A stretch of 64,000 bases of DNA from the NCBI RefSeq assembly GCF_003105115.1, contig NZ_QETH01000009.1:45660-109659 (forward strand). The letters run 5' to 3'. The notes under the pieces are model-generated. The model searched no databases. It was not told where the DNA came from and saw nothing but the letters and a program-made list of their open reading frames with translations. A program made the position numbers and the translations under genes. Of this stretch, positions 17,448 to 25,061 are shown piece after piece. Position 1 is the stretch's first letter. Each line of letters begins with the position of its first letter. This stretch comes from Flavobacterium sp. HTF (GTDB taxonomy: Bacteria; Bacteroidota; Bacteroidia; Flavobacteriales; Flavobacteriaceae).

Positions 17448-17585
17448 AACTATAATTTGATTTCTAGTTTTTGATTTTTTTAATTACTCAAAATTAGAAG
17501 CCATATGTTAATCAAAACTCTGATCGTTGTTACCAAAAAGTTATGTAAATATTAAGAACGTTATTTTTTTGAAAACTTCGCAAAA

Positions 17586-17621
17586 AAGAAACCCTAATAG
17601 CATAAACTATTAGGGTTTCTT
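17586..17621 (-). terminator. Terminator of the marR-nitroreductase-yceI operon
   Basis: 15-bp stem AAGAAACCCTAATAG / CTATTAGGGTTTCTT with a 6-base loop. On the minus strand it is followed by Ts, 30 bases beyond the yceI stop. Confidence 0.85.
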
Positions 17622-17650
17622 AAAATATTTGAACTAGTAAGTCTTAAATA

Positions 17651-18217
17651 TTAGAATTTTAAAGCTACAGTCAATTCAAATTCGTCATTGATAGTTTTGT
17701 CTCCTAAACCTTCGAAGAAACTTCCTGAACCGTATTTGATATCATATTTAGTTCTGTCAACTTTAAATGCAGTAGTAGCAGTATTTCCAGCTACAGCAAT
17801 ATCAAAAGTTACAGGTTTAGTGATTCCTTTGATAGTTAAATCTGCAGTTACTGTATAAACGTCAGTTGCTTTAGCACCAATAGTTTTGAAAACTAATTTT
17901 GCAGTTGGGAATTTTTCAGTTCCGAAGAAATCGTCAGCTTTTAAGTGACCGTTTAATTTTCCTTGGTATTCTCCAGTTAAATCTGTAGAAGTTAAAGAAG
18001 TCATGTCAACTGTAAAGCTACCACCAACTAATTTTTTCCCTTTGAAAACTACTGCACCTTCTTTAAAGTTTACAGTTCCAGAGTGCTCTCCTGTTACTTT
18101 TTTACCTACCCATTTGATAGTAGATGCTTTTACGTCGATTTTTTTAGTTTGAGCATTTACTGAAATACTAGCCGCTGCTACGAATAATGCTATTGCAATT
18201 GTTTTTAAATTTTTCAT
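17651..18217 (-). CDS. YceI-family periplasmic lipid-binding protein
   Basis: 188 residues: signal peptide MKNLKTIAIALFVAAASISVNA, then a full YceI beta-barrel (STIKWVGKKVTGEHSGTVNF..., LTIKGITKPVTFDIAV, TKYDIKYGSGSFFEGLGDKTINDEFEL). The fold binds isoprenoid chains such as those of quinones in the periplasm. It is the third gene of an operon with a MarR regulator and a nitroreductase, which suggests a link to quinone or electrophile stress. Confidence 0.93.
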   Translation of the reverse strand: MKNLKTIAIALFVAAASISVNAQTKKIDVKASTIKWVGKKVTGEHSGTVNFKEGAVVFKGKKLVGGSFTVDMTSLTSTDLTGEYQGKLNGHLKADDFFGTEKFPTAKLVFKTIGAKATDVYTVTADLTIKGITKPVTFDIAVAGNTATTAFKVDRTKYDIKYGSGSFFEGLGDKTINDEFELTVALKF

Positions 18218-18248
18218 GTTGTTAAAATTGATTTTGGATTAATAATAA

Positions 18249-18881
18249 TTATAGTGTGATAAATAATTCTTCTTGAGATTTTCTAACTTTTTTGTGGTGC
18301 TGAACGTCGTCCTCATCATGTCTGTAACCTACAGTTGCAATAACTGAAGCACTTAAACCTAACTTATCAAATCCAAGGATTTCATTAAAACTGGCAGCAT
18401 TAAAGCCTTCCATTGGTGTAGCGTCGATTTTTAATTCGGCAGCTGCTCCTAATAAGTTTCCTAAAGCAATGTAAGTTTGTTTTGCTGTCCAGGTATTTTT
18501 TGCATCACCGGATAAATTACCCACAACATTTTTCATCATATCGCTGAAACCACCTAATGCATCAACAGGAACACCTCTTGTTTTGCTGATGTTAGCGATA
18601 TATTGGTCAACAGAAGTGGCATCAAGAGCTACATCACTTGCAAAAATAAACAGGTGAGAAGCATCTGTAATTTGAGTCTGACCATAAGCCGCAGCTTTTA
18701 ATTGTTCTCTTAATTCCGGGTTTTCAACGATAACAACTTTATAAGGTTGTAATCCGTATGAAGAAGCGCTTAACCTAACGGCTTCTTTTAAAGTATTTAA
18801 GTCAGCATCAGAGATTTTTTTTGCCGCATCAAATCTTTTTGTTGCATATCTCCAATTTAGACTTTCTAAAAATGTGCTCAT
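18249..18881 (-). CDS. NAD(P)H-dependent nitroreductase-family oxidoreductase
   Basis: The 210-residue FMN enzyme opens with LNWRYATKRFDAAKKIS, the FMN-phosphate-binding start of NfsB/NfnB-like proteins. It continues with LSASSYGLQPYKVVIV and ends with IATVGYRHDEDDVQ. It reduces quinones or nitroaromatics by two-electron steps in the cytoplasm. Translation starts 4 bases after the MarR stop codon, so the two genes are coupled. Confidence 0.93.
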   Translation of the reverse strand: MSTFLESLNWRYATKRFDAAKKISDADLNTLKEAVRLSASSYGLQPYKVVIVENPELREQLKAAAYGQTQITDASHLFIFASDVALDATSVDQYIANISKTRGVPVDALGGFSDMMKNVVGNLSGDAKNTWTAKQTYIALGNLLGAAAELKIDATPMEGFNAASFNEILGFDKLGLSASVIATVGYRHDEDDVQHHKKVRKSQEELFITL

Positions 18882-18885
18882 AATA

Positions 18886-19347
18886 TTAATTTTCTTGGGT
18901 TCGGTATTTTTCTAATAATTTATTCAGTAATTCTAATTCTTCCGGGCTTATATTGTTTGCAAATGCACGCTCGTGCTCATCTACTTTCGGATCTAATTCT
19001 TTTAATACATCCAGTCCTTTTTGGGTAATCAAAACTTCGATTTTTCGTCGATTTCCCGGGCATACATTTCTGGTTACAAATTCTTTCAGTAATAATTTAT
19101 CAACTAATCGCGTTGTATTACTTGTCTTAGCTAACATACGTTCCTGAATGACGCACATATTAGCAGGATTTCCTTTTTGTCCTCTTAATATACGCAGCAC
19201 ATTATATTGTTCTCCGGATAAATCATACGGTTTCATCAACTCGTTGAAATTATCCTGAATTACATTTTGCGTGTACATAATGTTTAGAATAACTTTTTTC
19301 GCATTATCCATCTTAACTGTACTCTTAATAACCTCTTCAATTGTCAT
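18886..19347 (-). CDS. MarR-family transcriptional regulator
   Basis: 153 residues from the ATG at 19347, with a winged HTH (about residues 45-105; LSGEQYNVLRILRGQ..., RMLAKTSNTTRLVDKL). An upstream ATG at 19413 would add 22 residues, but those codons overlap two perfect palindromes and the promoter, so I prefer 19347. Two cysteines (C65, C96), one near the recognition helix and one in the wing, could sense oxidants or quinones. It is first in a marR-nitroreductase-yceI operon. Confidence 0.92.
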   Translation of the reverse strand: MTIEEVIKSTVKMDNAKKVILNIMYTQNVIQDNFNELMKPYDLSGEQYNVLRILRGQKGNPANMCVIQERMLAKTSNTTRLVDKLLLKEFVTRNVCPGNRRKIEVLITQKGLDVLKELDPKVDEHERAFANNISPEELELLNKLLEKYRTQEN

Positions 19348-19362
19348 AGTCGTAAGTGTATA

Positions 19363-19408
19363 ATTTGTATATACAAATGTATAGCTTTTAATAGTTGTAT
19401 ATACAACT
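19363..19408 (-). promoter_or_regulatory. Promoter with two perfect MarR-type palindromic operators
   Basis: ATTTGTATATACAAAT (19363-19378) and AGTTGTATATACAACT (19393-19408) are perfect 16-bp palindromes sharing a TTGTATATACAA core, with centres 30 bp apart (about three helical turns). TACATTTG (minus strand, 19381-19374) is a -7 element overlapping the first; a TTG at 19406-19404 in the second could be the -33. Binding would block the promoter of the operon. Confidence 0.85.
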
Positions 19409-19413
19409 GTCAT

Positions 19414-19642
19414 GTTAATTTTTTGTTAATACGAAAAATGCTGAAGATTCCTTAAAGGAAGCAGACATTTTAGAAGATAAAAATAATACATTTTTTATTT
19501 TAAAAGCCTGATTTTTTGATATTTAATGTTTATTTAAAATAGGGAAGAAAACTTCATTGAAGTGTTTTTGAAAAACAATTTTTGTAAGATTAATTTAAAA
19601 AACAAACAGAAAAGAGACTCTGAAAACTTTTAAATTTCATCC
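19414..19642. other. Non-coding AT-rich spacer
   Basis: Spacer between marR and glpD with no gene, repeat family or clear hairpin that I can support. Confidence 0.5.
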
Positions 19643-21220
19643 TTATCGAAACTCAGAAAGGAAAAAACCTTTGGAAATTTCTTTAAAATTTAAAATTTCT
19701 TTCGCTATCCAGGCTTCATCATATCCAAGTTCTTTTGCAATTATTCTCGCAGTTTTTTCAGAAGAGTCAATTGCCGCTCTGGCATCTAAGAATAATAAAC
19801 GAACACGTCTGGCTAAAACATCGTCAATAGTTCTTGCCATTTCATAACGAATTGCCCAGACAACTTCTGCCATGGTAAATTCATAATCAGGGTGTAGTTT
19901 TTCAGCCAATTCTGGTTCATTTTTTTGCAGTTCCATTATTTTAGGAATATCAGAACCATAGATATAAAGGTGATCTTCGCGTTCAGGACCGTTGGTGGGT
20001 TTATTTCCATGAATGGGAAGATGCTCTGTTGTACATTCTTTAAATGGTAGTTTACCGGTTTTGATGGCTTTGTCAATAATGTCTTCAGCAATTTTTCTGT
20101 ACGTTGTCCATTTTCCTCCTGTAATGGTAATCAGACCCGTTTCAGAAACGATAATTTTATGACTTCTGGACACTTCTTTAGTATTTTGGCCTTCTTCTTT
20201 TGGTGCAGCCAACGGACGTAAACCTGCAAAAACGGATAATACATCTGCTCTTGTTGGTTTTTTTGCTAAATAATGACGGGCTGTTTCGAGAACAAAATGA
20301 ATCTCGCTTTCTAAAGCAATTGGTTCTAAACTTTGTTTTTTAATTAAGGTATCTGTTGTTCCAACCACAATTTTATTATGCCACGGAACTGCAAACAAAA
20401 CTCTTCCGTCATTTGTTTTCGGAATCATCAGAGCATGTTCGCCCGGTAAAAATGATTTGTCAAATACCAAATGTATTCCCTGGCTCGGAACAATATATTT
20501 TTTATAAACGTTATCGTTCAGTTTCATTATGGCATTTGTAAAAACGCCCGTAGCATTTATAATGACAGAACCTTTTATGTCATATTTATTTCCAGTTTCC
20601 TCATCTGTTGCCTGAACACCGGTAACCTGGTTTTTGTCATCCTTTAATAAATGGACAACTTTGACATAATTTAAAAGACACGCACCATTTTCTACAGCTG
20701 TCTGTGCAATATTTATCGCTAAACGGGAGTCGTCAAATTGTCCGTCATGATAAATAACACCGTTGACCAATCCGTTTTCCTGTACATTGGGAAGCATTTC
20801 AATAGTTTTTGCTTTCGAAATATATTTGGAACTGCCTAAACTCAAACAACCCGAAAGTATATCATAAATTTTTAGTCCGAAAGTATAGAAATAACCGCCC
20901 CACCAATTGTAGTTCGGAATTATAAAGGATTGATTTTTGACTAAATGGCCGGCATTTTTAGCCATTAAACCTCTTTCTTTAAGAGCTTCTCTGACCAAAT
21001 GAATATTTCCCTGCTCCAGATAACGCACGCCGCCATGAACTAATTTTGTACTTCTGCTGGAAGTTCCTTTTGCAAAATCTACTGCCTCAAGCAAAATTGT
21101 TTTATACCCTCTGCTGGCAGCATCAAGAGCAGTTCCGAGACCGCTTGCTCCTCCACCTATAATTATTACGTCCCATTTTTCGGTATTTTGTAATCTGGAT
21201 AACTGCTCTGAACGATTCAT
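19643..21220 (-). CDS. glpD: FAD-dependent glycerol-3-phosphate dehydrogenase
   Basis: 525 residues: an N-terminal Rossmann FAD site (VIIIGGGASGLGTALDAASRG, about residues 18-38) and the family motif TSSRSTKLVHGGVRYLEQG just after. The C-terminal GlpD cap includes ITGGKWTTYRKIAED. It oxidises sn-glycerol 3-phosphate to DHAP at the inner membrane and passes electrons to the quinone pool. It is a single gene; no glpF or glpK neighbours are present. Confidence 0.95.
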   Translation of the reverse strand: MNRSEQLSRLQNTEKWDVIIIGGGASGLGTALDAASRGYKTILLEAVDFAKGTSSRSTKLVHGGVRYLEQGNIHLVREALKERGLMAKNAGHLVKNQSFIIPNYNWWGGYFYTFGLKIYDILSGCLSLGSSKYISKAKTIEMLPNVQENGLVNGVIYHDGQFDDSRLAINIAQTAVENGACLLNYVKVVHLLKDDKNQVTGVQATDEETGNKYDIKGSVIINATGVFTNAIMKLNDNVYKKYIVPSQGIHLVFDKSFLPGEHALMIPKTNDGRVLFAVPWHNKIVVGTTDTLIKKQSLEPIALESEIHFVLETARHYLAKKPTRADVLSVFAGLRPLAAPKEEGQNTKEVSRSHKIIVSETGLITITGGKWTTYRKIAEDIIDKAIKTGKLPFKECTTEHLPIHGNKPTNGPEREDHLYIYGSDIPKIMELQKNEPELAEKLHPDYEFTMAEVVWAIRYEMARTIDDVLARRVRLLFLDARAAIDSSEKTARIIAKELGYDEAWIAKEILNFKEISKGFFLSEFR

Positions 21221-21236
21221 AGTTTTTATGGGACTT

Positions 21237-21485
21237 ATTTGTTTCAGGCAAACTTAACAAAAGGAAATTAGATTTAGATGAAGAAGTTTCTTTTGGGCGT
21301 TATTTGTTTCAGGTGTATTAACGTTCACATATTTAACCGCAAAGGACGCAAGGTGTTTTACAAGTAAGGCTTTTTATAAAGCGCAAAGTTCGCAAAGCTT
21401 TATAAATAAACTTTGCGAACTTTGCGTATATCTTTGTGTCTTTGCGGTTAAATCAACCTGAAACAAGTAAACCTGAAACAAATTT
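21237..21485. repeat. Nested inverted repeats of the CGCAAAG and TTTCAGG families
   Basis: An outer 12-bp inverted repeat, TTTAACCGCAAA (21332-21343) / TTTGCGGTTAAA (21441-21452), encloses an inner perfect 16-bp one, CGCAAAGTTCGCAAAG (21382-21397) / CTTTGCGAACTTTGCG (21411-21426). GTTTCAGG heptads lie on the left and CCTGAAAC copies on the right. It is non-coding and separates glpD from the YeeE genes. Confidence 0.8.
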
Positions 21486-21486
21486 T

Positions 21487-21966
21487 TTAATGAGGAAGTT
21501 TATCCTTAATCAATCCATATACCCAAGTTCCGGCTATTGCACTTACTAAAGTCACAACAATTACAGTTGCACCTGTACCAATTTGAGCAAAAAGAGGTCC
21601 CGGGCATGCTCCGGTAATGGCCCATCCGAAACCAAATAATAAGCCTCCGTAGATTTGTCCTTTGCTGAATGTTTTTGGCTGAATTTCAATTTTCTCGCCC
21701 TGCAGGGTTTTGATATTGAATTTTTTAATCAGGAATACAGAAATTACTCCAACGGCAACTGCACTTCCGATTACGCCGTACATAAAGAAAGATTCTAAGT
21801 TGAACATTTCCTGAATGCGGAACCAGCTGATGATTTCTGCTTTTACGAATACAATTCCGAAAAAGATGCCGACAATTAAATATTTAAGGTTTACGAATGC
21901 AGTTTCGTTTTTCTGGCTTGCGTTAATTCCTTCGCCGTCTGTATTTTTATTTTCTAAATGATCCAT
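21487..21966 (-). CDS. YeeE/YedE-family membrane protein (thiosulfate/sulfur transport), smaller subunit
   Basis: 159 residues with an N-terminal cytoplasmic tail and four TM segments. It contains the conserved GWAITGACPGPLFAQIG loop with a membrane-embedded Cys, as in YeeE half-proteins. With the adjacent 187-residue paralogue it probably makes one complete transporter, since the E. coli YeeE thiosulfate importer is about twice as long. The genes are 10 bases apart and co-oriented with the MBL-rhodanese gene. Confidence 0.88.
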   Translation of the reverse strand: MDHLENKNTDGEGINASQKNETAFVNLKYLIVGIFFGIVFVKAEIISWFRIQEMFNLESFFMYGVIGSAVAVGVISVFLIKKFNIKTLQGEKIEIQPKTFSKGQIYGGLLFGFGWAITGACPGPLFAQIGTGATVIVVTLVSAIAGTWVYGLIKDKLPH

Positions 21967-21976
21967 TTTTGAAATT

Positions 21977-22540
21977 TTAAAGTGAAAGAATATGTGGCAA
22001 AATCAAAAGTGCCATGACAAAACCGCCAATCATAAAACAGATCGTTGCCACTAATGACGGCCATTGCAGGTTGGATAATCCCATAATAGCATGTCCGCTG
22101 GTACATCCTCCTGCGTAACGGGTTCCAAAACCGACTAAAAATCCGCCTACGACAATCATAATAAATCCACGAAGTGTGAATAAACTTTCCCAGGAAAATA
22201 ATTGTGATGGGACTAAACCGGTATGGTCTGTGATTCCGTAAGTGGCTAATTTCTCTGATAATTCATGAGTGATTACAACTTCATTTGGATTTGACAGTAA
22301 ATATGCGCCAATTACACCGCCTAAAAATATTCCGAGAACGAAGAATAAATTCCAGCTTTCTTTTTTCCAGTCGTATTTAAAAAACGGAATATTCGCCGGA
22401 ATACACATCGCACAAATATGTCGCAATGACGAACTGATTCCGAAAGATTTATTTCCGATAATTAATAAAATGGGAACGGTCAATCCGATCAACGGACCTG
22501 CAACGTACCAAGGCCAAGGTTCTTTAATAATTTCTAACAT
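21977..22540 (-). CDS. YeeE/YedE-family membrane protein (thiosulfate/sulfur transport), larger subunit
   Basis: 187 residues, about five TM helices. Two Cys-bearing motifs are visible: LRHICAMCIPANIPFF and GGCTSGHAIMGLS. The latter matches the sulfur-relaying Cys motif of YeeE. It is the first of the two half-transporter genes and lies 118 bases downstream of the MBL-rhodanese gene across a hairpin repeat. Import of thiosulfate or another sulfane species is inferred from family and context. Confidence 0.88.
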   Translation of the reverse strand: MLEIIKEPWPWYVAGPLIGLTVPILLIIGNKSFGISSSLRHICAMCIPANIPFFKYDWKKESWNLFFVLGIFLGGVIGAYLLSNPNEVVITHELSEKLATYGITDHTGLVPSQLFSWESLFTLRGFIMIVVGGFLVGFGTRYAGGCTSGHAIMGLSNLQWPSLVATICFMIGGFVMALLILPHILSL

Positions 22541-22658
22541 AGTTTAAGGTTCTAAGGTACTAAGATTCTAAGTTGCTAAGGTTTCTTTTAGGTTCTGAAT
22601 TGCTAATTTTCAAAGGCAAAAAATCTTAGAGCCTTAGAATCTTAGCAACTTAGTACCT
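22541..22658. repeat. TAAGATTC/TAAGTTGC octad inverted repeat
   Basis: AAGGTTCTAAGGTACTAAG... (22549-22584) is mirrored by ...CTTAGCAACTTAGTACCTT (22621-22659), allowing a long imperfect hairpin between the MBL-rhodanese gene and the YeeE genes. The same octad family occurs in trp spacers. Confidence 0.75.
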
Positions 22659-24074
22659 TTATTTTAAAACCTTGCTCTGACAAACAAAATCTGATTTTGG
22701 CAGATTGGTTTTTGAAATTGCTCCAAAACCGCCATCAATTTCGGTAAAATTTCTGAAACCGCGTGCTTGTAAAATAGAAGCCGCAATCATACTTCTGTAA
22801 CCGCCTGCGCAATGTATGTAAAAATGTTCATTTGGGTTAATGTCTTTTACCCAGTCATTAATATAAGCCAAAGGTTTGCTGTAAGCGTCTTCGATATGTT
22901 CTGCTTCGTATTCTGTTTCTTTGCGAATGTCGATTATTTTGTCTTCCTGAAGATTTACTTCGCTTGCAAATTGTTCCGCTGAAATCCGGTTTACAGAATC
23001 TGTTTCGAAACCCGCTTTTTGCCAGGCTTCAAAACCGCCTTCCAGATGTCCGATGATGGTGTCAAAACCCACACGGCTTAAGCGTGTTACGGTTTCTTCT
23101 TCCATACCGTTTTCGGTAACTAGAATAATTGGCTGTTTTACATTGGCAATCAAAGTTCCAACCCAGGGTGCAAAATCACCGTTGATTCCGATATTGATAG
23201 ATTGTGGGATATATCCCTTGCTGAAATCGGCTGCACTTCTTGTATCCAGAATCAAAGCGTCTGTTTCTTCTGCAACGGCTTCGAATTCTGCTGCTTTTAT
23301 GGCTTTCATTCCGTTGTGCAAAACGCTTTCGAAACTTTCGTAACCTTGTTTGTTCATGGCAACATTCATACTGAAATAGGCCGGAGGAGGCAATAAACCG
23401 TCGGTTACTTCAGTAATAAATTCTGCTTCGGTCATATTGGCGCGCAAAGCATAATTCGTTGCTTTTTGATTTCCGATAGTCGAAACGGTTTCTTTACTCA
23501 TGTTTTTTCCGCAGGCACTTCCGGCTCCATGTGCCGGATACACAATTACATCATCAGCCAGTGTCATAATTTTGTCTCTTAACGAATGATACAGAATACC
23601 CGCTAACTGATCTTGTGTCATTCCCGCAGCTTTTTGAGCTAAATCAGGACGTCCAACATCACCTATGAATAAAGTATCTCCGGAAAAAATAGCATGATCT
23701 TTTCCGTTTTCATCTACCAGTAAAAAAGTAGTGCTTTCCATAGTATGCCCTGGGGTGTGCAATACTTTTATCGTAATTTTTCCGATTTTGAATTCCTGTC
23801 CGTCTTTTGCAGAAACGCAGTCAAATTCGCAAGTTGCATTTGGACCGTAGATAATTGGCGCTCCTGTTTCTTTGCTTAAGTCAACGTGTCCGGAAACAAA
23901 ATCAGCATGAAAATGCGTTTCAAAAATATATTTCAGTTTTACCTGATCGCGTTCTAAACGGTCCAGATAAGGCTGAATTTCTCTAAGTGGGTCAATAATA
24001 GCGGCTTCGCCATTTGAAGTGATATAATAAGCACCCTGCGCAAGGCATCCGGTGTAAATTTGTTCTATTTTCAT
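22659..24074 (-). CDS. Persulfide-dioxygenase-like metallo-beta-lactamase with two rhodanese domains
   Basis: 471 residues. Residues 1-210 form an ETHE1-type MBL fold with metal ligands in THFHADFVSGH, HTPGHT, SGDTLFIGDVGRPDL and YPAHGAGS. Two rhodanese domains follow (about 265-355 and 375-465). The second has an active-site Cys (C422, HCAGGYRS). The first has VTENGMEEE at that place and lacks the Cys, so it is probably structural. The protein should oxidise or transfer persulfide sulfur during sulfide detoxification in the cytoplasm. It precedes the YeeE pair. Confidence 0.92.
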   Translation of the reverse strand: MKIEQIYTGCLAQGAYYITSNGEAAIIDPLREIQPYLDRLERDQVKLKYIFETHFHADFVSGHVDLSKETGAPIIYGPNATCEFDCVSAKDGQEFKIGKITIKVLHTPGHTMESTTFLLVDENGKDHAIFSGDTLFIGDVGRPDLAQKAAGMTQDQLAGILYHSLRDKIMTLADDVIVYPAHGAGSACGKNMSKETVSTIGNQKATNYALRANMTEAEFITEVTDGLLPPPAYFSMNVAMNKQGYESFESVLHNGMKAIKAAEFEAVAEETDALILDTRSAADFSKGYIPQSINIGINGDFAPWVGTLIANVKQPIILVTENGMEEETVTRLSRVGFDTIIGHLEGGFEAWQKAGFETDSVNRISAEQFASEVNLQEDKIIDIRKETEYEAEHIEDAYSKPLAYINDWVKDINPNEHFYIHCAGGYRSMIAASILQARGFRNFTEIDGGFGAISKTNLPKSDFVCQSKVLK

Positions 24075-24130
24075 AATAGGTATTGTAAAATGATGGGATA
24101 CAAAGGTAACTTTGTTTTTTAAAAAAATAG

Positions 24131-24144
24131 GTGACTAATGTTAC
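24131..24144. promoter_or_regulatory. FNR-like palindrome upstream of the MBL-rhodanese gene
   Basis: GTGAC-TAAT-GTTAC, an imperfect inverted repeat with the 5-N4-5 layout of Crp/Fnr boxes, 57 bases upstream of the MBL-rhodanese start. A close relative lies upstream of the TauE gene at 28790-28803. Confidence 0.5.
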
Positions 24145-24236
24145 AGAAATTAGGTTTTTGTGTAAAAAAATTGTGGAGTTTGTCATATTAGATTCAGATA
24201 AATTAATTTAAAGTAGAGCAATTACGCTTTAAGCTT

Positions 24237-24261
24237 TAATTTTGCATATGACGATTGTCAT
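24237..24261 (+). promoter_or_regulatory. Promoter of the HD gene with an ATGAC-N4-GTCAT palindrome
   Basis: TAATTTTG (24237-24244) matches the -7 consensus. ATGACGATTGTCAT (24248-24261) is a palindrome with the same 5-N4-5 spacing, positioned at the expected transcription start 19 bases before the start codon. Confidence 0.5.
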
Positions 24262-24279
24262 TTCAAAACAAAAATAAAA

Positions 24280-24870
24280 ATGAACACACAAGACTTATTA
24301 GATCAGATCGCTTTTATAAAAGAGATTGATAAAGTAAAATACATTCAGAGAAAAACAAAGCTTTTTAACAGTGAACGAAATGAAAACGATGCAGAACACA
24401 GCTGGCATCTGGCTTTAATGGCAATTGTTCTCGCAGGACATTCAGATGCACCGATTGATGTTTTGAAAGTGGTAAAAATGGTGCTGATTCATGATATTGT
24501 TGAAATCGATGCCGGTGATGTTTTTATTTATGATACTTTAAAAAGTCATGATAATACAGATGAAGAGAGAATAGCCGCAAATCGGATTTTTGGTTTATTG
24601 CCTAAAAATCAAGCAGAAGAATTAATTTCTATCTGGGAAGAATTTGAAGCCGGAGAAACCAACGAGGCAAAATTTGCAAAATCAATGGACAGATTAGAAC
24701 CGTTATTGCAAAATACTTCTAATAACGGCGGAACCTGGAAAGAGTTTGGAGTGAATTACGATAAGGTCTACGAAAAAAAGAGTGTAATTAAAAATGGTTC
24801 CGCATCTTTATGGAATTATGCCGAAGGTTTAATAAACGAAAGCGTTGAAAAAGGAATTCTGAAAAAATAA
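24280..24870 (+). CDS. HD-domain phosphohydrolase (YfbR/5'-deoxynucleotidase-like)
   Basis: 196 residues. The HD metal site is visible as H40 (NENDAEHSWHLALMA), H71-D72 (LIHDIVEIDAGD) and a distal Asp in KSMDRLEPLL. The short-form HD proteins of this type dephosphorylate deoxynucleoside 5'-monophosphates or related nucleotides; substrate here is inferred only from the family. It is transcribed divergently from the MBL-rhodanese gene. Confidence 0.88.
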   Translation: MNTQDLLDQIAFIKEIDKVKYIQRKTKLFNSERNENDAEHSWHLALMAIVLAGHSDAPIDVLKVVKMVLIHDIVEIDAGDVFIYDTLKSHDNTDEERIAANRIFGLLPKNQAEELISIWEEFEAGETNEAKFAKSMDRLEPLLQNTSNNGGTWKEFGVNYDKVYEKKSVIKNGSASLWNYAEGLINESVEKGILKK

Positions 24871-24877
24871 TAAAACA

Positions 24878-24952
24878 TAGCTCAAGGTTTTAACCTTGGG
24901 GAAACGGATTGTGGTTTTGCATTATGTCCCCACGGTTGAAACCGCGGGCTAT
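24878..24952. repeat. REP-like palindrome (CCCACGGTTGAAACCGCGGG...)
   Basis: A CAAGGTTttAACCTTG hairpin at 24883-24898 is followed by a 24-26-base element at 24928-24952 ending CGCGGGCTAT. The latter is identical over 24 bases to 57221-57244. Such palindromes ending in GGGCTAT are REP-like in Bacteroidota. Confidence 0.65.
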
Positions 24953-25026
24953 TAAATTGTTGAAAAGTTTAACAAATATCAGGCGATAAACTTTTTTTAA
25001 AGCACGCTAATTCGGGTTCTAATGGT

Positions 25027-25034
25027 TAAATTTG
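25027..25034 (+). promoter_or_regulatory. -7 promoter element of cydAB
   Basis: TAAATTTG matches TAnnTTTG. It overlaps a potential TTG start at 25032, which argues that translation of cydA begins at the ATG at 25062 instead. Confidence 0.6.
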
Positions 25035-25061
25035 TGGAACTTCATAAAACAAATACCACTT

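Noticed and set aside
19347..19413. A longer MarR start at 19413
   Set aside because: The 22 extra codons run through two perfect palindromes and the -7 element, so they are promoter DNA rather than coding.
24280..24870. HD protein as a dGTPase or GTP pyrophosphohydrolase
   Set aside because: Its 196-residue length and spacing of HD residues fit YfbR/5'-deoxynucleotidase-like proteins better.
25032..25061. TTG start for cydA at 25032
   Set aside because: It lies within the TAAATTTG promoter element and adds residues not expected before MEEMLFYDRMQ.
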